Shown: positions 27,665 to 38,401, counted from the first letter of the stretch. The stretch is 64,000 nt of DNA from Pseudomonas sp. N40(2020) (GCF_014472415.1 NZ_JACSZV010000006.1:1-64000), one strand, 5' to 3'. Translations and numbers: made by a program. The notes: generated by a model from the letters alone, not told the origin.

Positions 27665-27754
27665 TGTGGGAGCGAGCCTGCTCGCGAATGCGGTGGGTCA
27701 GACAACAATGATGTCGACTGACATGACCTCTTCGCGAGCAGGCTCGCTCCCACA
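27665..27754. repeat. REPIN (two inverted REP units)
   Basis: Two REP palindromes with core GAGCGAGCCTGCTCGC lie in opposite orientation at 27665-27688 and 27731-27754, separated by 42 bases, between the thioesterase and CHAD genes. The whole can fold as one long hairpin. Such units spread with the help of RAYT transposases in Pseudomonas; none is encoded here. Confidence 0.9.
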
Positions 27755-27775
27755 GGGATTCAGGGCGATTCGAGA

Positions 27776-28540
27776 TTATTTGAAGCAACTGGAACTGAGC
27801 TTTTCCAAGACCCGATCCGCTTTGGTTTCAGCCTTGACCATGGTCGCCTGCCACGTCGCGACACACGGCTGCAGATCTGTTTCCAGCTCAGCCCGAGCCA
27901 GCCACTGCCAGCAATCGTGCCAGTCGCCCAACGCACCTTGTGCCGACTTCAAGCGCTCCAGCGCCGGCTTCGGCAAGCGATCCAGTTCGGGATAGGCCTC
28001 GATGCCGTAACGCACACGCTTGATCAGCAGACGCAGGCGATGCCGGTCGTGGGCTGGATCGTGCAGTGCCTCATCAAGTTTCTGCCATTGCTTGCCGAGG
28101 CGTTTTTCGATGCGCTTATCCAGCCCTTTGAGCAAACCTTGACGCTGGGACGCACGCAGGAAACGCGGGAAGGCGTCGAGGATCATCAGCAGCGAAACCA
28201 CCTCGTGACTCGCCGCCAGCGCCGGATAGGCTTCGGCCATTTGCGCCATGCGTTTTTGCGCAGCTTCGGGTTGAGCGTGCTGGAGCAGATACGCCGCCAG
28301 CACTTCGCGATCGCGCCACGGCGTAGTCAGTTGGCCGACCGCCGACGCAGCGCCTTCCAGTTGCTCGACACCCGGCAAACCGCGCAACGGCCGCAACAGA
28401 CTGCGCAGCCGCCGCACCGTGGTGCGCAGATCATGCAGCGCCTCGGGATCGGTGCGCGCTGTCATTCGCGCCTGACAGGCCAGCAGCCGCACTTCCAGGC
28501 TCAGGACATGAGCCACCAACCGGTCAACCAACGCAGACAT
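27776..28540 (-). CDS. CHAD domain protein
   Basis: A 254-residue all-helical CHAD domain, recognised by LHDLRTTVRRLRSLLRPLRGL, LTTPWRDREVLAAYLL and HRLRLLIKRVRYGIEAYPEL, with regularly spaced histidines and arginines. CHAD domains bind inorganic polyphosphate. There is no CYTH domain attached and none nearby. ATG 28540 is used because AGGAG lies six bases before it; a TTG six codons earlier is discounted. It probably targets polyphosphate granules. Confidence 0.9.
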   Translation of the reverse strand: MSALVDRLVAHVLSLEVRLLACQARMTARTDPEALHDLRTTVRRLRSLLRPLRGLPGVEQLEGAASAVGQLTTPWRDREVLAAYLLQHAQPEAAQKRMAQMAEAYPALAASHEVVSLLMILDAFPRFLRASQRQGLLKGLDKRIEKRLGKQWQKLDEALHDPAHDRHRLRLLIKRVRYGIEAYPELDRLPKPALERLKSAQGALGDWHDCWQWLARAELETDLQPCVATWQATMVKAETKADRVLEKLSSSCFK

Positions 28541-28619
28541 CACTTGCTCCTGATTCAAATGGCTTCAGAGATGAGTCTGCAACTTCGCAGCCTCAACCCG
28601 CTTGCGCTATGTCAGCAGC

Positions 28620-28898
28620 TTAGCGACCGGCGCGGGATTCGCGAATGTAGAAACGCGCCTTCTCGGCCTTGCTCGCGCACCCTTCGAAACCTTCGAATTG
28701 CTGCTGGGTCTTGGCTGCCGTCAGCAACGACAAGGCTTTGGAATAACTGACAGTGCCGGCAAAGCCTTCGGCCTTGGCCAGGTCCAGCTCATGCCACGCG
28801 GTGTCGAGCTGGCTGCCGCAGCTGTCACGGTAGGCGGTTTTACCGGCGCAACCGGCCAATGCCAGGGCCATCAACGGCACACAGATCAAGGCTTTCAT
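28620..28898 (-). CDS. Small lipoprotein
   Basis: A 92-residue lipoprotein with signal peptide MKALICVPLMALALAGC, whose lipobox LAGC is cleaved before cysteine 17. The mature part has two further cysteines (DSCGSQ and EGCASK) that could form a disulfide, and a helical segment. I do not recognise a named family. It lies upstream of the CHAD gene on the same strand, 79 bases away. Confidence 0.8.
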   Translation of the reverse strand: MKALICVPLMALALAGCAGKTAYRDSCGSQLDTAWHELDLAKAEGFAGTVSYSKALSLLTAAKTQQQFEGFEGCASKAEKARFYIRESRAGR

Positions 28899-29113
28899 CA
28901 CTTACACCTCAAAATAGGTCAACAGTCGTGCAGGTAAGACGGTCAGGCGGCGAAAAAGTGCCTTGCCCCAGCCTGAATCTGCGGTGGCAAGAGGATAGCG
29001 CCGAGAGACCATGGAGTATCGAAAAAACGACGTCACCGGCGCACAGGGCGACCTTGGCGATTGAGCCGTCCGCTCGATGGGTGCATTGTGCAACCTTGTC
29101 GGGAGGAAGTTTG

Positions 29114-30166
29114 ATGAAAAAGCGTGTCGCACTGGTGCTGGGTTCCGGAGGTGCCCGGGGCTACGCCCATATCGGCGTCATTGAAGAACTGGAACGCCGC
29201 GGTTACGACATCGCCTGTATTGCCGGTTGTTCGATGGGCGCGGTAGTCGGCGGAATCTATGCCGCCGGCAAGCTCGATGAATACCGCAACTGGATCGAAA
29301 GCCTGGATTATCTCGACGTGCTGCGCCTGGTGGACGTGAGTTTCCGTCTCGGCGCCATTCGGGGCGAAAAGGTCTTCGGGCAGATCCGCAAGATCGTTGG
29401 CGATATCAACATTGAGGATCTGCGCATCCCCTACACAGCGGTCGCCGCCGACCTCACCAATCAACAGGAAATCTGGTTTCAGGAAGGCTGCCTGCATCAG
29501 GCCATGCGCGCCTCGGCAGCGATTCCCAGCCTCTTCACTCCAGTGATGCAAGGCAACCGGATGCTGGTCGACGGCGGCATTCTCAACCCGCTGCCGATTG
29601 TGCCAGTGGTGTCGAGCCACTGTGATCTGATCATTGCGGTCAATCTCAACTCGACCAACCAGCGGCATTACAAATTGCCGGTGATCCAGCGCCCGCCAGC
29701 CTTTCGTTCACGCTTCGACAGCCTGATCAGTTCGCTCGGTTCGAAGATGCCGTTCCGTCGCACCCAGGCCGAACAATTACTGCGCCTGGAACAGGAAGCC
29801 CTGAGGGCCGAAGCGGCGGCCATCAATCCGTGGCTCGAAGGCGCCGAGCCTGAAGCCCAGCAACCCGCCGCCGCCCCCGAACGCGAAGGCGAAGGCGCAC
29901 CGAAATCCGCCACCGGCTCGTTCATCATCGATAACGTCGGCCCGGCCTCTTTGCTGGACTTGATCAACCAGAGTTTCGAGGTGATGCAGACCTCGCTGGC
30001 GCAGTACAAGATTGCCGGGTATCCACCGGACATCCTGATCAACGTGCCGAAGCGGGTGTGCCGGTTTTTCGAGTTTTACAAAGCGCCGGAATTGATCGCG
30101 CTGGGGCGGGAGATTGCTCGGGATACGCTGGATCGGTATGAGAGTGAGCAGAGCAGAGAGCCCTGA
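29114..30166 (+). CDS. Patatin-like phospholipase (RssA type)
   Basis: A 350-residue protein with a patatin domain at residues 5-175. The oxyanion loop is GSGGARGYAHIG, the nucleophile is in GCSMGAVVGG, and the catalytic aspartate is in VDGGILNP. The domain resembles RssA/YlbK. The C-terminal half is longer than usual and includes a proline/alanine/glutamate-rich linker (about 255-280). It is probably a cytoplasmic lipid acyl hydrolase. A GGGAGGAAG site supports the ATG at 29114. Confidence 0.9.
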   Translation: MKKRVALVLGSGGARGYAHIGVIEELERRGYDIACIAGCSMGAVVGGIYAAGKLDEYRNWIESLDYLDVLRLVDVSFRLGAIRGEKVFGQIRKIVGDINIEDLRIPYTAVAADLTNQQEIWFQEGCLHQAMRASAAIPSLFTPVMQGNRMLVDGGILNPLPIVPVVSSHCDLIIAVNLNSTNQRHYKLPVIQRPPAFRSRFDSLISSLGSKMPFRRTQAEQLLRLEQEALRAEAAAINPWLEGAEPEAQQPAAAPEREGEGAPKSATGSFIIDNVGPASLLDLINQSFEVMQTSLAQYKIAGYPPDILINVPKRVCRFFEFYKAPELIALGREIARDTLDRYESEQSREP

Positions 30167-30192
30167 AGATCACGGCTGACTGATATGGCCTC

Positions 30193-30212
30193 ATCGCTGG
30201 CAAGCCAGCGAT
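30193..30212. terminator. REP-like hairpin between the patatin gene and kdpE
   Basis: ATCGCTGG (30193-30200) pairs with CCAGCGAT (30205-30212) between two convergent genes. The sequence resembles a degenerate REP. There is no T run, so termination is only possible. Confidence 0.45.
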
Positions 30213-30236
30213 AGCGTCAGTCTGGTCGACACAAGA

Positions 30237-30935
30237 CTAAAGGCTGTTCTCGCTAATCAGCCGATACCCAACCCCCGCTTCCGTCACGATAAACCGCGGC
30301 CGGGTCGGATCATCCGCCAGTTTCTGACGCAAGTGCCCCACCACAATCCGCAAGTAGTGGCTGTCCTCGGTATGCGTCGGCCCCCAGATATCCTTGAGCA
30401 ATTGCTGCTGGGTGATCACCCGCCCCGGATGCCGCGCCAGTTGTGCCAGCACGGCGTATTCCTTGCGAGTCAGCGCCACTTCGACGCCATCGAGCAGCAC
30501 TCGCCGATAAGCCAGATCGACCGTCAGCGGGCCGAAATTCAGCGCCGCTTGTTGCGCCTCTCCCGCCGGCGCCTGACGCAACAACGCACGCACCCGCGCA
30601 AGAAACTCCTGAATGCCGAACGGCTTGGTCACGTAGTCATTGGCACCGCCATCGAGTGCCTGGACTTTCTGCCCTTCGCTGGCGCGCACCGACAGCACCA
30701 GCACCGGCGCCGTGGCCCACTCGCGAAACTCGCGCAGCACTTGCTGGCCGTCCATGTCCGGCAGGCCCAGGTCGAGCACCAGCAGATCCGGTTTGTTCAG
30801 CGCCGCCTGGGCCAGGCCTTCGGCCCCCGTGCCCGCCTCCAGCACCTTGTAGCCTTGTGAAGCGAGGCTGATGCGCAGGAATTTGCGGATCTGCGGTTCG
30901 TCGTCGATGACCAAAATGGTCGCGGTCTGGCTCAT
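30237..30935 (-). CDS. kdpE: Response regulator KdpE
   Basis: KdpE, 232 residues, is an OmpR-type response regulator of potassium-limitation genes. The receiver domain has the phosphate-accepting aspartate in LLVLDLGLPDMDG and the lysine in NDYVTKPFG. The C-terminal winged helix contains LTRKEYAVLAQLARHPGRVI and HYLRIVVGHLRQKL. It is the last gene of the kdpFABCDE series, 48 bases after kdpD. A candidate binding site lies upstream of kdpF. Confidence 0.96.
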   Translation of the reverse strand: MSQTATILVIDDEPQIRKFLRISLASQGYKVLEAGTGAEGLAQAALNKPDLLVLDLGLPDMDGQQVLREFREWATAPVLVLSVRASEGQKVQALDGGANDYVTKPFGIQEFLARVRALLRQAPAGEAQQAALNFGPLTVDLAYRRVLLDGVEVALTRKEYAVLAQLARHPGRVITQQQLLKDIWGPTHTEDSHYLRIVVGHLRQKLADDPTRPRFIVTEAGVGYRLISENSL

Positions 30936-30983
30936 GAATTCACATCAACAGAAAAGATTGGCAAGAGAGTAGCGCAGTCAGAA

Positions 30984-33635
30984 TCAGGCTTCATCGTCCA
31001 TCCCCGGTTGCGCCTGCAACGGCAGGTGCAAGGTGATGCAGGTGCCGCGCCCGTCGATGCCGTCGGCGACACTGATGCGCCCGCCGTGAGCGCCGACCAT
31101 GCCCTGACAGATCGCCAGCCCGAGGCCGGTGCCTTGGCCGCCGCGATCGCCCCGTGCTGCGGTGTAGAACATGTCGAAAATCTTCGCCCGCTCGTCTTCC
31201 GGAATCCCGGGGCCTTCATCGCTGACCGAGAAGAAAATCTCTTCGTCATTGGCACCTGCGCTCAGTTCCAAGCGCCCGTGGACGGGTGAGAAGCGCGCGG
31301 CGTTTTCCAGCACATTGACCAGCGCCTGCTCGATCAGCGCCGCATGCACGAACAGCAACGGCAACTCCGCCGGCACATCGGTACTGACCTGCAACGGCGC
31401 CAGCACGGCGCGCAGACGATTGAGCGAACTGCCAACGATATCGGCTGGCGACACCCAGTCCCGCGCCAGCTTCAGCGCGCCGTGGCCGAGGCGAGTCATG
31501 TCGAGCAGGTTCTGGATGTAGCGGTCGAGGCGCTCGGCTTCATCGCGGGTGCCTTCGAGCAGTTCGCGGCGATCCTCCAGCGGGATCGCTTCGCCCAAGG
31601 CCAACAGGCTGTCGATGCTGCCGCGCATCGACGTCAGCGGCGTGCGCAAATCATGGGATACCGAGGCCAGCAAGGCGCTGCGTAATTGCTCGGTTTCGCC
31701 GTGCAGGCGCGCAGCCTCCAGATCATCCGCCAGTTGCGCACGGGCCAGCGCTTGCGCCAACGGCTGACTCAACGCCGTGAGCAAGCGACGGCGCTGGCCG
31801 CTCAAGGTCTGGCCTTCTTTGGCGCAGACGCCGAGCAAGGCCAACGGCCCGTCCTCGACGGAAAGCGGCCACCACCACCAACGCCCGAACGGCAAGGTGC
31901 CGGTGCCCATGCCGGCCGGTTGATCGTGCTGCCAGGCCCAATCAGCGGCAGCACGTTCAGACTCGGTGAACTCCAGCGGCCCGCCGGTCTCGACTTTCCA
32001 GCCGCCCTGCCCGTCGCGGTTGAGCAGGCACAGCTGCAAATCGCTCCAGCCGTTGAGGTGTTGCGCAGCGGCGCTGACCACGGCTTGGCGGTCGGTGGCG
32101 GCAGTGAGTTTGCGCGACAGATCGAGCAGTTCGGTGGTCTCTTCCTGGGTGTCGCGCAACGCCTGCAACTGCCGACGCTGACGCGCCGCGAGGTTACCAG
32201 TGAGCGCCGCCATCAGCAGGAAGAACAACAAGGTCAGCACGTCTTCTTCACGCTGGATGGCGAAGGAAAAATTCGGCGGGATGAACAGAAAGTCGTAGGT
32301 CAGAAACGACAACGCCGCACACGCCAGCGCCGGGCCGAGGCTGCTGCGCACCGCCACCAGCAACACCGCCGCGAGGAACACCAGCGAGATGTTCGGCAGC
32401 GGTAACACACTCGACACCGCCCACGCCAAAGCAGTGGCCAACAACGTGGCGACCAGCGCCAGCGCATAGTCGAACCACACCAGCGTCGGCGCGGATCGCT
32501 GGCGCGGTTGATGCTGCTCTTGATCGCTGTCGAGGACGTTGATTTCCAGGCCATGGGCCTGACGCAGCAACCGTGCAGCCAGACCGCCACCGAACAGGCG
32601 ACGACGCAGACCCGGCCGGGATTGCCCGACCAGCACCAGACTCGCGCGACGTTCGGCGGCATGCTGGATCAGGGTTTTTGCCACCTCACCGGCGCGCAGC
32701 AACACCACTTCGCCGCCAAGGCGTTCGGCCAGTTGCTGGGCGCTTTGCAGGCGCAGACGCGATTGCTCGTCGCGCACCGTGCCGTTGTCGACGTGTACCA
32801 GACTCCACGGCAGATGGCGCCGTTGGGCAACGCGACTGGCGTGACGCACCAGGCGCTCGGCGTGGGCATCGCCATCAACCCCGACCAGCAAACGACCGCG
32901 CACGGCCGGCGCGGCTTGGCCGAGTTGGCGATAGCCTTGGGCGAGGTCGTTATCGACTTGCGCCGCCGCGGTTTGCATGGCCAGTTCGCGCAGTGCGGTG
33001 AGGTTGGTCTGGGTGAAAAATGCATCGATGGCGGCGCGTGCCTGCTCCGGCACGTAGACCTTGCCTTCGCGCAGACGCTCTAGCAGTTCGCGCGGCGGCA
33101 GGTCGATCAGCAGCAGTTCGTAGGCTTCTTGCAGCACCCAGTCCGGCAGGGTTTCGCGTACTTGCACGCCGGTAATGCCGCGCACTTGATCGTTGAGGCT
33201 TTCCAGATGCTGGACGTTGACCGTGGTGAACACGTCGATGCCGGCGGCGAGCAGTTCCTGAATATCTTGCCAACGTTTGGCGTGACGGCTGCCGGGGGCG
33301 TTGCTGTGGGCCAGTTCATCAACCAGCACCAGTTTTGGTTTCGCGGCGAGGATGCCGTCGAGGTCCATTTCCTCAAGCATCACGCCACGGTATTCCGAGC
33401 GCACCAACGGCTGCTGCGGCAGACCGCCGAGCAGTGCTTCGGTCTCGGCACGGCCATGGGTTTCGACGACACCAGCAATGACTTTCACGCCTTGGCGCAG
33501 TTGGGTGTGCGCGGCCTGGAGCATGGCGTAGGTCTTGCCGACGCCGGGCGCGGCACCGAGGAAAACCTTGAGCCGGCCACGGCCGTCGCGGGACAGGTCT
33601 GCTAACAGCGCGTCGGCGCGGCCGGAATCGCTCAT
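30984..33635 (-). CDS. kdpD: Sensor histidine kinase KdpD
   Basis: KdpD, 883 residues, senses potassium limitation. Order: N-terminal KdpD domain with Walker A GAAPGVGKT (27-35), a Usp-like domain, four closely spaced membrane helices (about 400-475), a GAF-like region, the HisKA box ASVSHDLRTPLTSM with the phosphorylated histidine, and an ATPase domain (NVLENAARFSP, DEGPGI, GTGLGLAIC). ATG 33635 begins MSDSGRADALLADL; the in-frame extension beyond it is translated REP sequence. A REPIN separates it from kdpC. Confidence 0.96.
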   Translation of the reverse strand: MSDSGRADALLADLSRDGRGRLKVFLGAAPGVGKTYAMLQAAHTQLRQGVKVIAGVVETHGRAETEALLGGLPQQPLVRSEYRGVMLEEMDLDGILAAKPKLVLVDELAHSNAPGSRHAKRWQDIQELLAAGIDVFTTVNVQHLESLNDQVRGITGVQVRETLPDWVLQEAYELLLIDLPPRELLERLREGKVYVPEQARAAIDAFFTQTNLTALRELAMQTAAAQVDNDLAQGYRQLGQAAPAVRGRLLVGVDGDAHAERLVRHASRVAQRRHLPWSLVHVDNGTVRDEQSRLRLQSAQQLAERLGGEVVLLRAGEVAKTLIQHAAERRASLVLVGQSRPGLRRRLFGGGLAARLLRQAHGLEINVLDSDQEQHQPRQRSAPTLVWFDYALALVATLLATALAWAVSSVLPLPNISLVFLAAVLLVAVRSSLGPALACAALSFLTYDFLFIPPNFSFAIQREEDVLTLLFFLLMAALTGNLAARQRRQLQALRDTQEETTELLDLSRKLTAATDRQAVVSAAAQHLNGWSDLQLCLLNRDGQGGWKVETGGPLEFTESERAAADWAWQHDQPAGMGTGTLPFGRWWWWPLSVEDGPLALLGVCAKEGQTLSGQRRRLLTALSQPLAQALARAQLADDLEAARLHGETEQLRSALLASVSHDLRTPLTSMRGSIDSLLALGEAIPLEDRRELLEGTRDEAERLDRYIQNLLDMTRLGHGALKLARDWVSPADIVGSSLNRLRAVLAPLQVSTDVPAELPLLFVHAALIEQALVNVLENAARFSPVHGRLELSAGANDEEIFFSVSDEGPGIPEDERAKIFDMFYTAARGDRGGQGTGLGLAICQGMVGAHGGRISVADGIDGRGTCITLHLPLQAQPGMDDEA

Positions 33636-33684
33636 GCTTGATGCTCTCTCTTCCTGATAGTTATGCGGTGTTCTTTCGGCCCTC

Positions 33685-33749
33685 TTCGCGAGCAGGCTCG
33701 CTCCCACATTTGGAACGCGTACAGCTGTGGGAGCGAGCCTGCTCGCGAA
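33685..33749. repeat. REPIN between kdpC and kdpD
   Basis: Inverted REP units at 33685-33708 and 33726-33749 fill half of the 130-base gap inside the kdp operon. A very similar element, including the flanking TATGCGGTGT, lies upstream of kdpF at 38564-38630. Confidence 0.9.
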
Positions 33750-33765
33750 TGGCCGCGCCGCCGAT

Positions 33766-34311
33766 TCAGAGTTTTTCCAGTGCCATGTTCAGCTCCAGCA
33801 CATTCACCACTGGCGGCCCTACCAGCGGCTGTTCGATATGTGCATCAAGCAACTGCTGCACGGTCGACACCGGCAGATTGCGTGCGGCTGCAACTCGCGC
33901 CAGTTGATAGGCAATTGCCGCCGGTGGCAAGTGCGGATCGAGGCCGCTGCCGGAGGTGGTCAGCAACGCCAACGGTACCGGGCCTTGCCCAGGAACTTGC
34001 AGTTTGTTGGCTTCGTCGATCACTCGCGTGGCGAGTGCCGGGTTGCTTGGCGCCAGGTTGCTTGCGCTGCTGGACACGGTAGCAAATGCGCCCGCCGAAG
34101 GACGCGGATGGAACCACGCATCGCCGACGAAATCCTGTGCGATCAGGGATGAGCCGCGGACCTTGCCGTCGGCGTCCTGGACCAGACTGCCATTGGCTTG
34201 AGCGGGGAACGCGACTTGCGCGACGCCAGTGACTACCAGTGGGTAGGCGACGCCGGTGACCAGGGTCATCAGCACCAGCAGGCTCAGGGCCGGACGTATC
34301 ATTGTGGACAT
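33766..34311 (-). CDS. kdpC: Potassium-transporting ATPase subunit KdpC
   Basis: KdpC, 181 residues, is the single-span accessory subunit of the KdpFABC pump, needed for assembly and ATP affinity. It has one N-terminal membrane helix (about residues 7-30) and periplasmic segments typical of Kdp[37 protein letters not shown] and [15 protein letters not shown] 34311 has GAGGA upstream. The gap to kdpB is unusually long (229 bases) and holds a pair of inverted repeats. Confidence 0.96.
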   Translation of the reverse strand: MSTMIRPALSLLVLMTLVTGVAYPLVVTGVAQVAFPAQANGSLVQDADGKVRGSSLIAQDFVGDAWFHPRPSAGAFATVSSSASNLAPSNPALATRVIDEANKLQVPGQGPVPLALLTTSGSGLDPHLPPAAIAYQLARVAAARNLPVSTVQQLLDAHIEQPLVGPPVVNVLELNMALEKL

Positions 34312-34366
34312 TTCAAAATCCTCGAATTCGTTGGGCAAACTTTTGCGGGGTGTCAGGGAAATCTTT

Positions 34367-34529
34367 CCCCCTCACCCCAGCCCTCTCCCCCAGGGGAGCG
34401 AGGGGGAAAGGGAGCCGATCTTTTTTCAGTTCAAAACCTGAGTTCGGCTCGATTTTTCAGGTCGGTGTACCTCAAACATTCAACTCGATCAGTCCCCTCT
34501 CCCCCTGGGAGAGGGTTAGGGTGAGGGGC
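34367..34529. repeat. Inverted repeat pair between kdpB and kdpC
   Basis: CCCCCTCACCCCAGCCCTCTCC (start 34367) and its rough reverse complement GGAGAGGGTTAGGGTGAGGGG (ending near 34529) stand face to face across about 80 bases. Each arm also folds on itself around CCCCCAGGGG or CCCCCTGGG. This is a dispersed bacterial repeat type sitting inside an operon. Confidence 0.75.
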
Positions 34530-34540
34530 TCTTCACAGCC

Positions 34541-36598
34541 TCAAACCAGATGCAACGCCGTGAGCAACATATCGATCGCCTTGATACCCACGAACGGCAC
34601 CAGAATCCCGCCCACGCCATAGATCAACAGATTACGGCGCAACAACGCCGCCGCACTCGCCGCCTGCACTCGCACACCGCGCAGGGCCAATGGAATCAGC
34701 ACAACAATGATCAAAGCGTTGAACACAATGGCCGACAGAATCGCGCTCTGCGGACTGGTCAACTGCATGATGTTCAGCACGCCCAGTTGCGGATAAATCG
34801 AGGCGAACAGCGCTGGCAGGATCGCGAAGTATTTGGCCACGTCGTTGGCGATGGAAAAGGTCGTCAGCGCACCGCGAGTCACCAGCAATTCCTTGCCGAT
34901 CTGCACCACGTCGAGCAGCTTGGTCGGGTCGCTGTCGAGATCGACCATGTTGGCTGCTTCACGCGCGGCCTGTGTGCCGTCGTTCATCGCCATGCCGACG
35001 TCAGCCTGCGCCAGTGCCGGGGCGTCGTTGGCGCCGTCGCCGCACATGGCGACCAGACGACCGTCGTTCTGCTCATGACGAATACGTGCGAGTTTTTTCT
35101 CCGGGGTGGCTTCAGCCAGCACATCGTCGACGCCTGCTTCAGCGGCGATGGCGGCAGCGGTCAGCGGGTTGTCGCCGGTAACCATTACCGTGCGAATCCC
35201 CAGCTTACGCAGTTCGGCAAAACGCTCGCGAATGCCAGGTTTCACCACGTCCTTGAGGTGGATCGCACCGAGCAGTTTGCCGTCGACGCAGACCAGCAAC
35301 GGAGTGCCACCGCTCTGGGCGATCTTGTCGATTTCTCGCGACAACGCCGGGGCGAGATCGGAGCGTTTTTGGCCGATGAAACTCAGCAGCGAATCCACCG
35401 CGCCTTTGCGATAGACGCGGCCCTGATAGTCGACACCGGACAAGCGGGTTTCCGCGCTGAACGGCACGGCAGTCAGGGTTTCCGGCGACGGCTCGGGCTG
35501 CGGATGCAGACCGCGCAGGTACTCGACGATGGACTTGCCTTCGGCAGTTTCATCCGCCAGCGAGGCGAACAGCGCGCCCTCGGCCAGATCACGACCACTG
35601 ACGCCCGGCGCGGCATACACCGCGCTGCAACGACGGTTACCGAAAGTGATGGTGCCGGTTTTGTCCAGCAACAGCACATGCACGTCACCGGCCGCTTCCA
35701 CCGCACGGCCAGACTTGGCAATCACGTTCAGGCGCACCAGACGATCCATCCCGGCGATACCGATCGCCGAGAGCAGACCGCCAATGGTGGTCGGAATCAG
35801 CGTGACCAACAGCGCCACCAGAAACACCAGCGGCAGGCTGCCGTTGGCGAAGCGGGCGAACGGTTGCAGAGTCACCACCACGACCAGGAAGATCAGGGTC
35901 AGGCCGATCAGCAGGATGTCCAGCGCGACTTCGTTTGGGGTCTTTTGGCGCTTGGCACCTTCGACCAACGCGATCATGCGGTCGAGGGTCGACTCACCCG
36001 GGTTGGCGGTGATCTTCACCAGCAGCCAGTCCGACACCAGTCGAGTGTTACCCGTGACCGCAGAACGGTCGCCGCCGGACTCGCGAATCACCGGTGCCGA
36101 TTCACCGGTAATCGCCGCTTCGTTGACCGCGGCGATGCCTTCAATGACTTCGCCGTCACCGGGGATCATCTCCCCCGCTTCGACGCGCACCACATCGCCT
36201 TTGCGCAGACTAGTGGCGGGCACGACCTGAAAGCTGCCATTGGCCTGTTTGCGGCGGGCGCTGAGGCCTTCGCTGCCAGCCTTCAGGCTGTCGGCGCGGG
36301 CCTTGCCGCGACCTTCGGCCAAGGCTTCGGCGAAGTTGGCGAACAGCACGGTGAACCACAGCCACAGAGCGATTTGCGCGGCGACGAACGTCGGCACATC
36401 AGCGTCCGGAATGAAGCACAGCACGGTGGTGAAGATCGCGGTCAGTTCGACCACCAGCATCACCGGCGAACGCTTGAGCTGCCGTGGGTCGAGCTTGACG
36501 AACGCTTGCACCAGCGCCGGGCGCCACAGTGCCGAGATCGCGGTTTTCGCTTGTTCCGGTGCTTTTGCAGCAGCGGGTTTGATTGCAGGCATATTCAT
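34541..36598 (-). CDS. kdpB: Potassium-transporting P-type ATPase subunit KdpB
   Basis: KdpB, 685 residues, is the ATP-hydrolysing subunit of the high-affinity potassium pump. The phosphorylation motif is [13 protein letters not shown], the actuator domain has [15 protein letters not shown], and the hinge region has [20 protein letters not shown]. Seven membrane helices are expected. AGGAA lies before the ATG at 36598. It starts 10 bases after the end of kdpA. Confidence 0.97.
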   Translation of the reverse strand: MNMPAIKPAAAKAPEQAKTAISALWRPALVQAFVKLDPRQLKRSPVMLVVELTAIFTTVLCFIPDADVPTFVAAQIALWLWFTVLFANFAEALAEGRGKARADSLKAGSEGLSARRKQANGSFQVVPATSLRKGDVVRVEAGEMIPGDGEVIEGIAAVNEAAITGESAPVIRESGGDRSAVTGNTRLVSDWLLVKITANPGESTLDRMIALVEGAKRQKTPNEVALDILLIGLTLIFLVVVVTLQPFARFANGSLPLVFLVALLVTLIPTTIGGLLSAIGIAGMDRLVRLNVIAKSGRAVEAAGDVHVLLLDKTGTITFGNRRCSAVYAAPGVSGRDLAEGALFASLADETAEGKSIVEYLRGLHPQPEPSPETLTAVPFSAETRLSGVDYQGRVYRKGAVDSLLSFIGQKRSDLAPALSREIDKIAQSGGTPLLVCVDGKLLGAIHLKDVVKPGIRERFAELRKLGIRTVMVTGDNPLTAAAIAAEAGVDDVLAEATPEKKLARIRHEQNDGRLVAMCGDGANDAPALAQADVGMAMNDGTQAAREAANMVDLDSDPTKLLDVVQIGKELLVTRGALTTFSIANDVAKYFAILPALFASIYPQLGVLNIMQLTSPQSAILSAIVFNALIIVVLIPLALRGVRVQAASAAALLRRNLLIYGVGGILVPFVGIKAIDMLLTALHLV

Positions 36599-36608
36599 GA
36601 TGGATTCC

Positions 36609-38303
36609 TTAGAAGCCCATACTTAAATGTTCGGCGATAGGGCCGAGCGCCAGAGTCGGCAGGAAAGTCAGGCCGCCCACCAGCAAAATGGTCACGGTCA
36701 ACAGGGTCACGAACAGCGGGCCGTGAGTCGGGAAGCTGTTCTGGCCGATCGGTGCGGTTTTCTTCATCGCCAGGCTGCCAGCCAATGCCAGAACCGGGAG
36801 GATGTAACCGAAGCGGCCGATCAACATGCCCAGGCCCAGCATCAGGTTGTGGAACGGCGTGTTAGCACTCATCCCACCAAACGCCGAACCGTTGTTCGCG
36901 CTGGCCGAGGTGTAGGCGTACAGCAACTGACTGAAACCATGCGGGCCGGGGTTGCTGATGGTCGCTGCCGGGCCTGGCAAGGTCGCGGCAATTGCGCCGA
37001 GCACCAGTACGCCAACCGGCATCACAAGCAGGGTCACCACCAGCAATTGCACTTCTCGCGCCTGGAGTTTCTTACCCAGATATTCCGGTGTGCGACCAAT
37101 CATCAGACCGGCGAGGAACACCGCGATCAGCACGTTGAGCAACATGCCGTAGAGCCCGGCACCGACGCCGCCGAAGATCACTTCGCCGACCATCATGTTG
37201 ACCAGCGCGACCATGCCGCTGAGCGGGTTGAGGCTGTCATGCATGGCGTTGACCGAGCCGTTCGACGCCGCAGTGGTGGTCACCGACCACAACACAGTGG
37301 CGGTGGTGCCGAAGCGCGCTTCCTTGCCTTCCAGCGGCGCGGTCTGTTCGACGGCGGCGTTGTTCAGGGTCGGATTCGGTTGATATTCGGCCCACAGAGA
37401 GGTCGCGCCGCCAATCAGGAACAGCGCCAACATGCAGGCGATGATCGCGCGGCTCTGACGCAAGTCTTTGACGTAGTGGCCGAAGGTGAACACCAGCGCT
37501 ACCGGGATCAGGATGATCGAGGCGACTTCGAACAGGTTGCTCCACGCAGTCGGGTTCTCGAACGGGTGCGCCGAGTTCACGCCGAAGAAGCCACCACCGT
37601 TGGTGCCCAATTGCTTGATCGCAATCTGGCTGGCGGCCGGGCCGAGCGGAATCACCTGATCAACACCCTGCATGGTCACCGCGTTCACATACTGAGCGAA
37701 GGTTTGCGGCACGCCCTGCCAGACCAGATACAGCGCCAGCAGCAAGCACAGCGGCAGCAGGCCGTAGAGGGTGGCACGGGTCATGTCGACCCAGAAGTTG
37801 CCAAGGGTCTTGGTCGACTTGCGACCGATACCACGGCACAGCGCAACCAGTACGGCGAGGCCAGTGGCGGCGCTGACGAAGTTCTGCACGGTGAGGCCGA
37901 CCATTTGGCTCAGGTAGCTGAGGGTCGCTTCACCACTGTAGGACTGCCAGTTGGTATTGGTCATAAAGCTGACCGCGGTGTTGAACGCCTGGGTCCACTC
38001 CTGGCCCGGCAGGTTCTGCGGGTTCAGCGGCAAGTGATCCTGGAACAACAGAATCGCGAACAGCAGCAGGAAACCGGCGAGGTTGAACGCCAGCAGCGCC
38101 AGCGTGTACTTCTGCCAGCTCTGCTCAGCCTGCGCATCGACACCGGCGATGCGATAACAACCGCGCTCGACCGGGCCGAGAATCGGCGTCAGCCAGGTGC
38201 GCTGACCTTCCATCACTTTGTAGTAGAAGCGCCCGAGGAACGGCGCCGGCAACAGAACCACCGCGAAAAACGCGAGGATCAGCCAATAGTCATAACTGTG
38301 CAT
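36609..38303 (-). CDS. kdpA: Potassium-transporting ATPase channel subunit KdpA
   Basis: KdpA, 564 residues, forms the potassium-selective path of KdpFABC. The degenerate selectivity-filter loops can be seen in [27 protein letters not shown], and [12 protein letters not shown], among about ten membrane helices. ATG 38303 ([13 protein letters not shown]) is the family start; the long upstream frame is not part of it. It begins eight bases after kdpF ends. Confidence 0.97.
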   Translation of the reverse strand: MHSYDYWLILAFFAVVLLPAPFLGRFYYKVMEGQRTWLTPILGPVERGCYRIAGVDAQAEQSWQKYTLALLAFNLAGFLLLFAILLFQDHLPLNPQNLPGQEWTQAFNTAVSFMTNTNWQSYSGEATLSYLSQMVGLTVQNFVSAATGLAVLVALCRGIGRKSTKTLGNFWVDMTRATLYGLLPLCLLLALYLVWQGVPQTFAQYVNAVTMQGVDQVIPLGPAASQIAIKQLGTNGGGFFGVNSAHPFENPTAWSNLFEVASIILIPVALVFTFGHYVKDLRQSRAIIACMLALFLIGGATSLWAEYQPNPTLNNAAVEQTAPLEGKEARFGTTATVLWSVTTTAASNGSVNAMHDSLNPLSGMVALVNMMVGEVIFGGVGAGLYGMLLNVLIAVFLAGLMIGRTPEYLGKKLQAREVQLLVVTLLVMPVGVLVLGAIAATLPGPAATISNPGPHGFSQLLYAYTSASANNGSAFGGMSANTPFHNLMLGLGMLIGRFGYILPVLALAGSLAMKKTAPIGQNSFPTHGPLFVTLLTVTILLVGGLTFLPTLALGPIAEHLSMGF

Positions 38304-38311
38304 AGCCGCTC

Positions 38312-38401
38312 CTAGTTCCGATCCGCGCGCAACAGCGCAACCAACAGATAAATGAACAGCCCCACTGCCAATAGCAGTGACACCCCGTCCAGAACGCTCA
38401 T
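38312..38401 (-). CDS. kdpF: KdpF, small subunit of the potassium pump
   Basis: A 29-codon gene: MSVLDGVSLLLAVGLFIYLL then VALLRADRN. It has one membrane helix and an RADRN-like tail typical of KdpF, a lipid-like stabiliser of KdpFABC. GGAG lies nine bases before the ATG. It is the first gene of the kdp operon and is easily missed because of its size. Confidence 0.93.
   Translation of the reverse strand: MSVLDGVSLLLAVGLFIYLLVALLRADRN

Noticed and set aside
27665..27754. Possible CRISPR-like direct repeats
   Set aside because: The repeated units are inverted palindromic REP pairs, not regularly spaced direct repeats, and no cas gene is present.
33636..33707. Longer KdpD N-terminus (24 extra residues)
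   Set aside because: The extra residues are translated REP sequence, and ATG 33635 begins the normal family N-terminus.
34550..36640. A 696-codon open frame on the plus strand opposite kdpB
   Set aside because: It is histidine/glutamine/arginine-rich, lacks known motifs and mirrors the codon bias of kdpB, whose motifs are perfect.
36627..38315. A 562-codon open frame on the plus strand opposite kdpA
   Set aside because: Same low-complexity composition as other antisense frames; kdpA on the minus strand explains the region.
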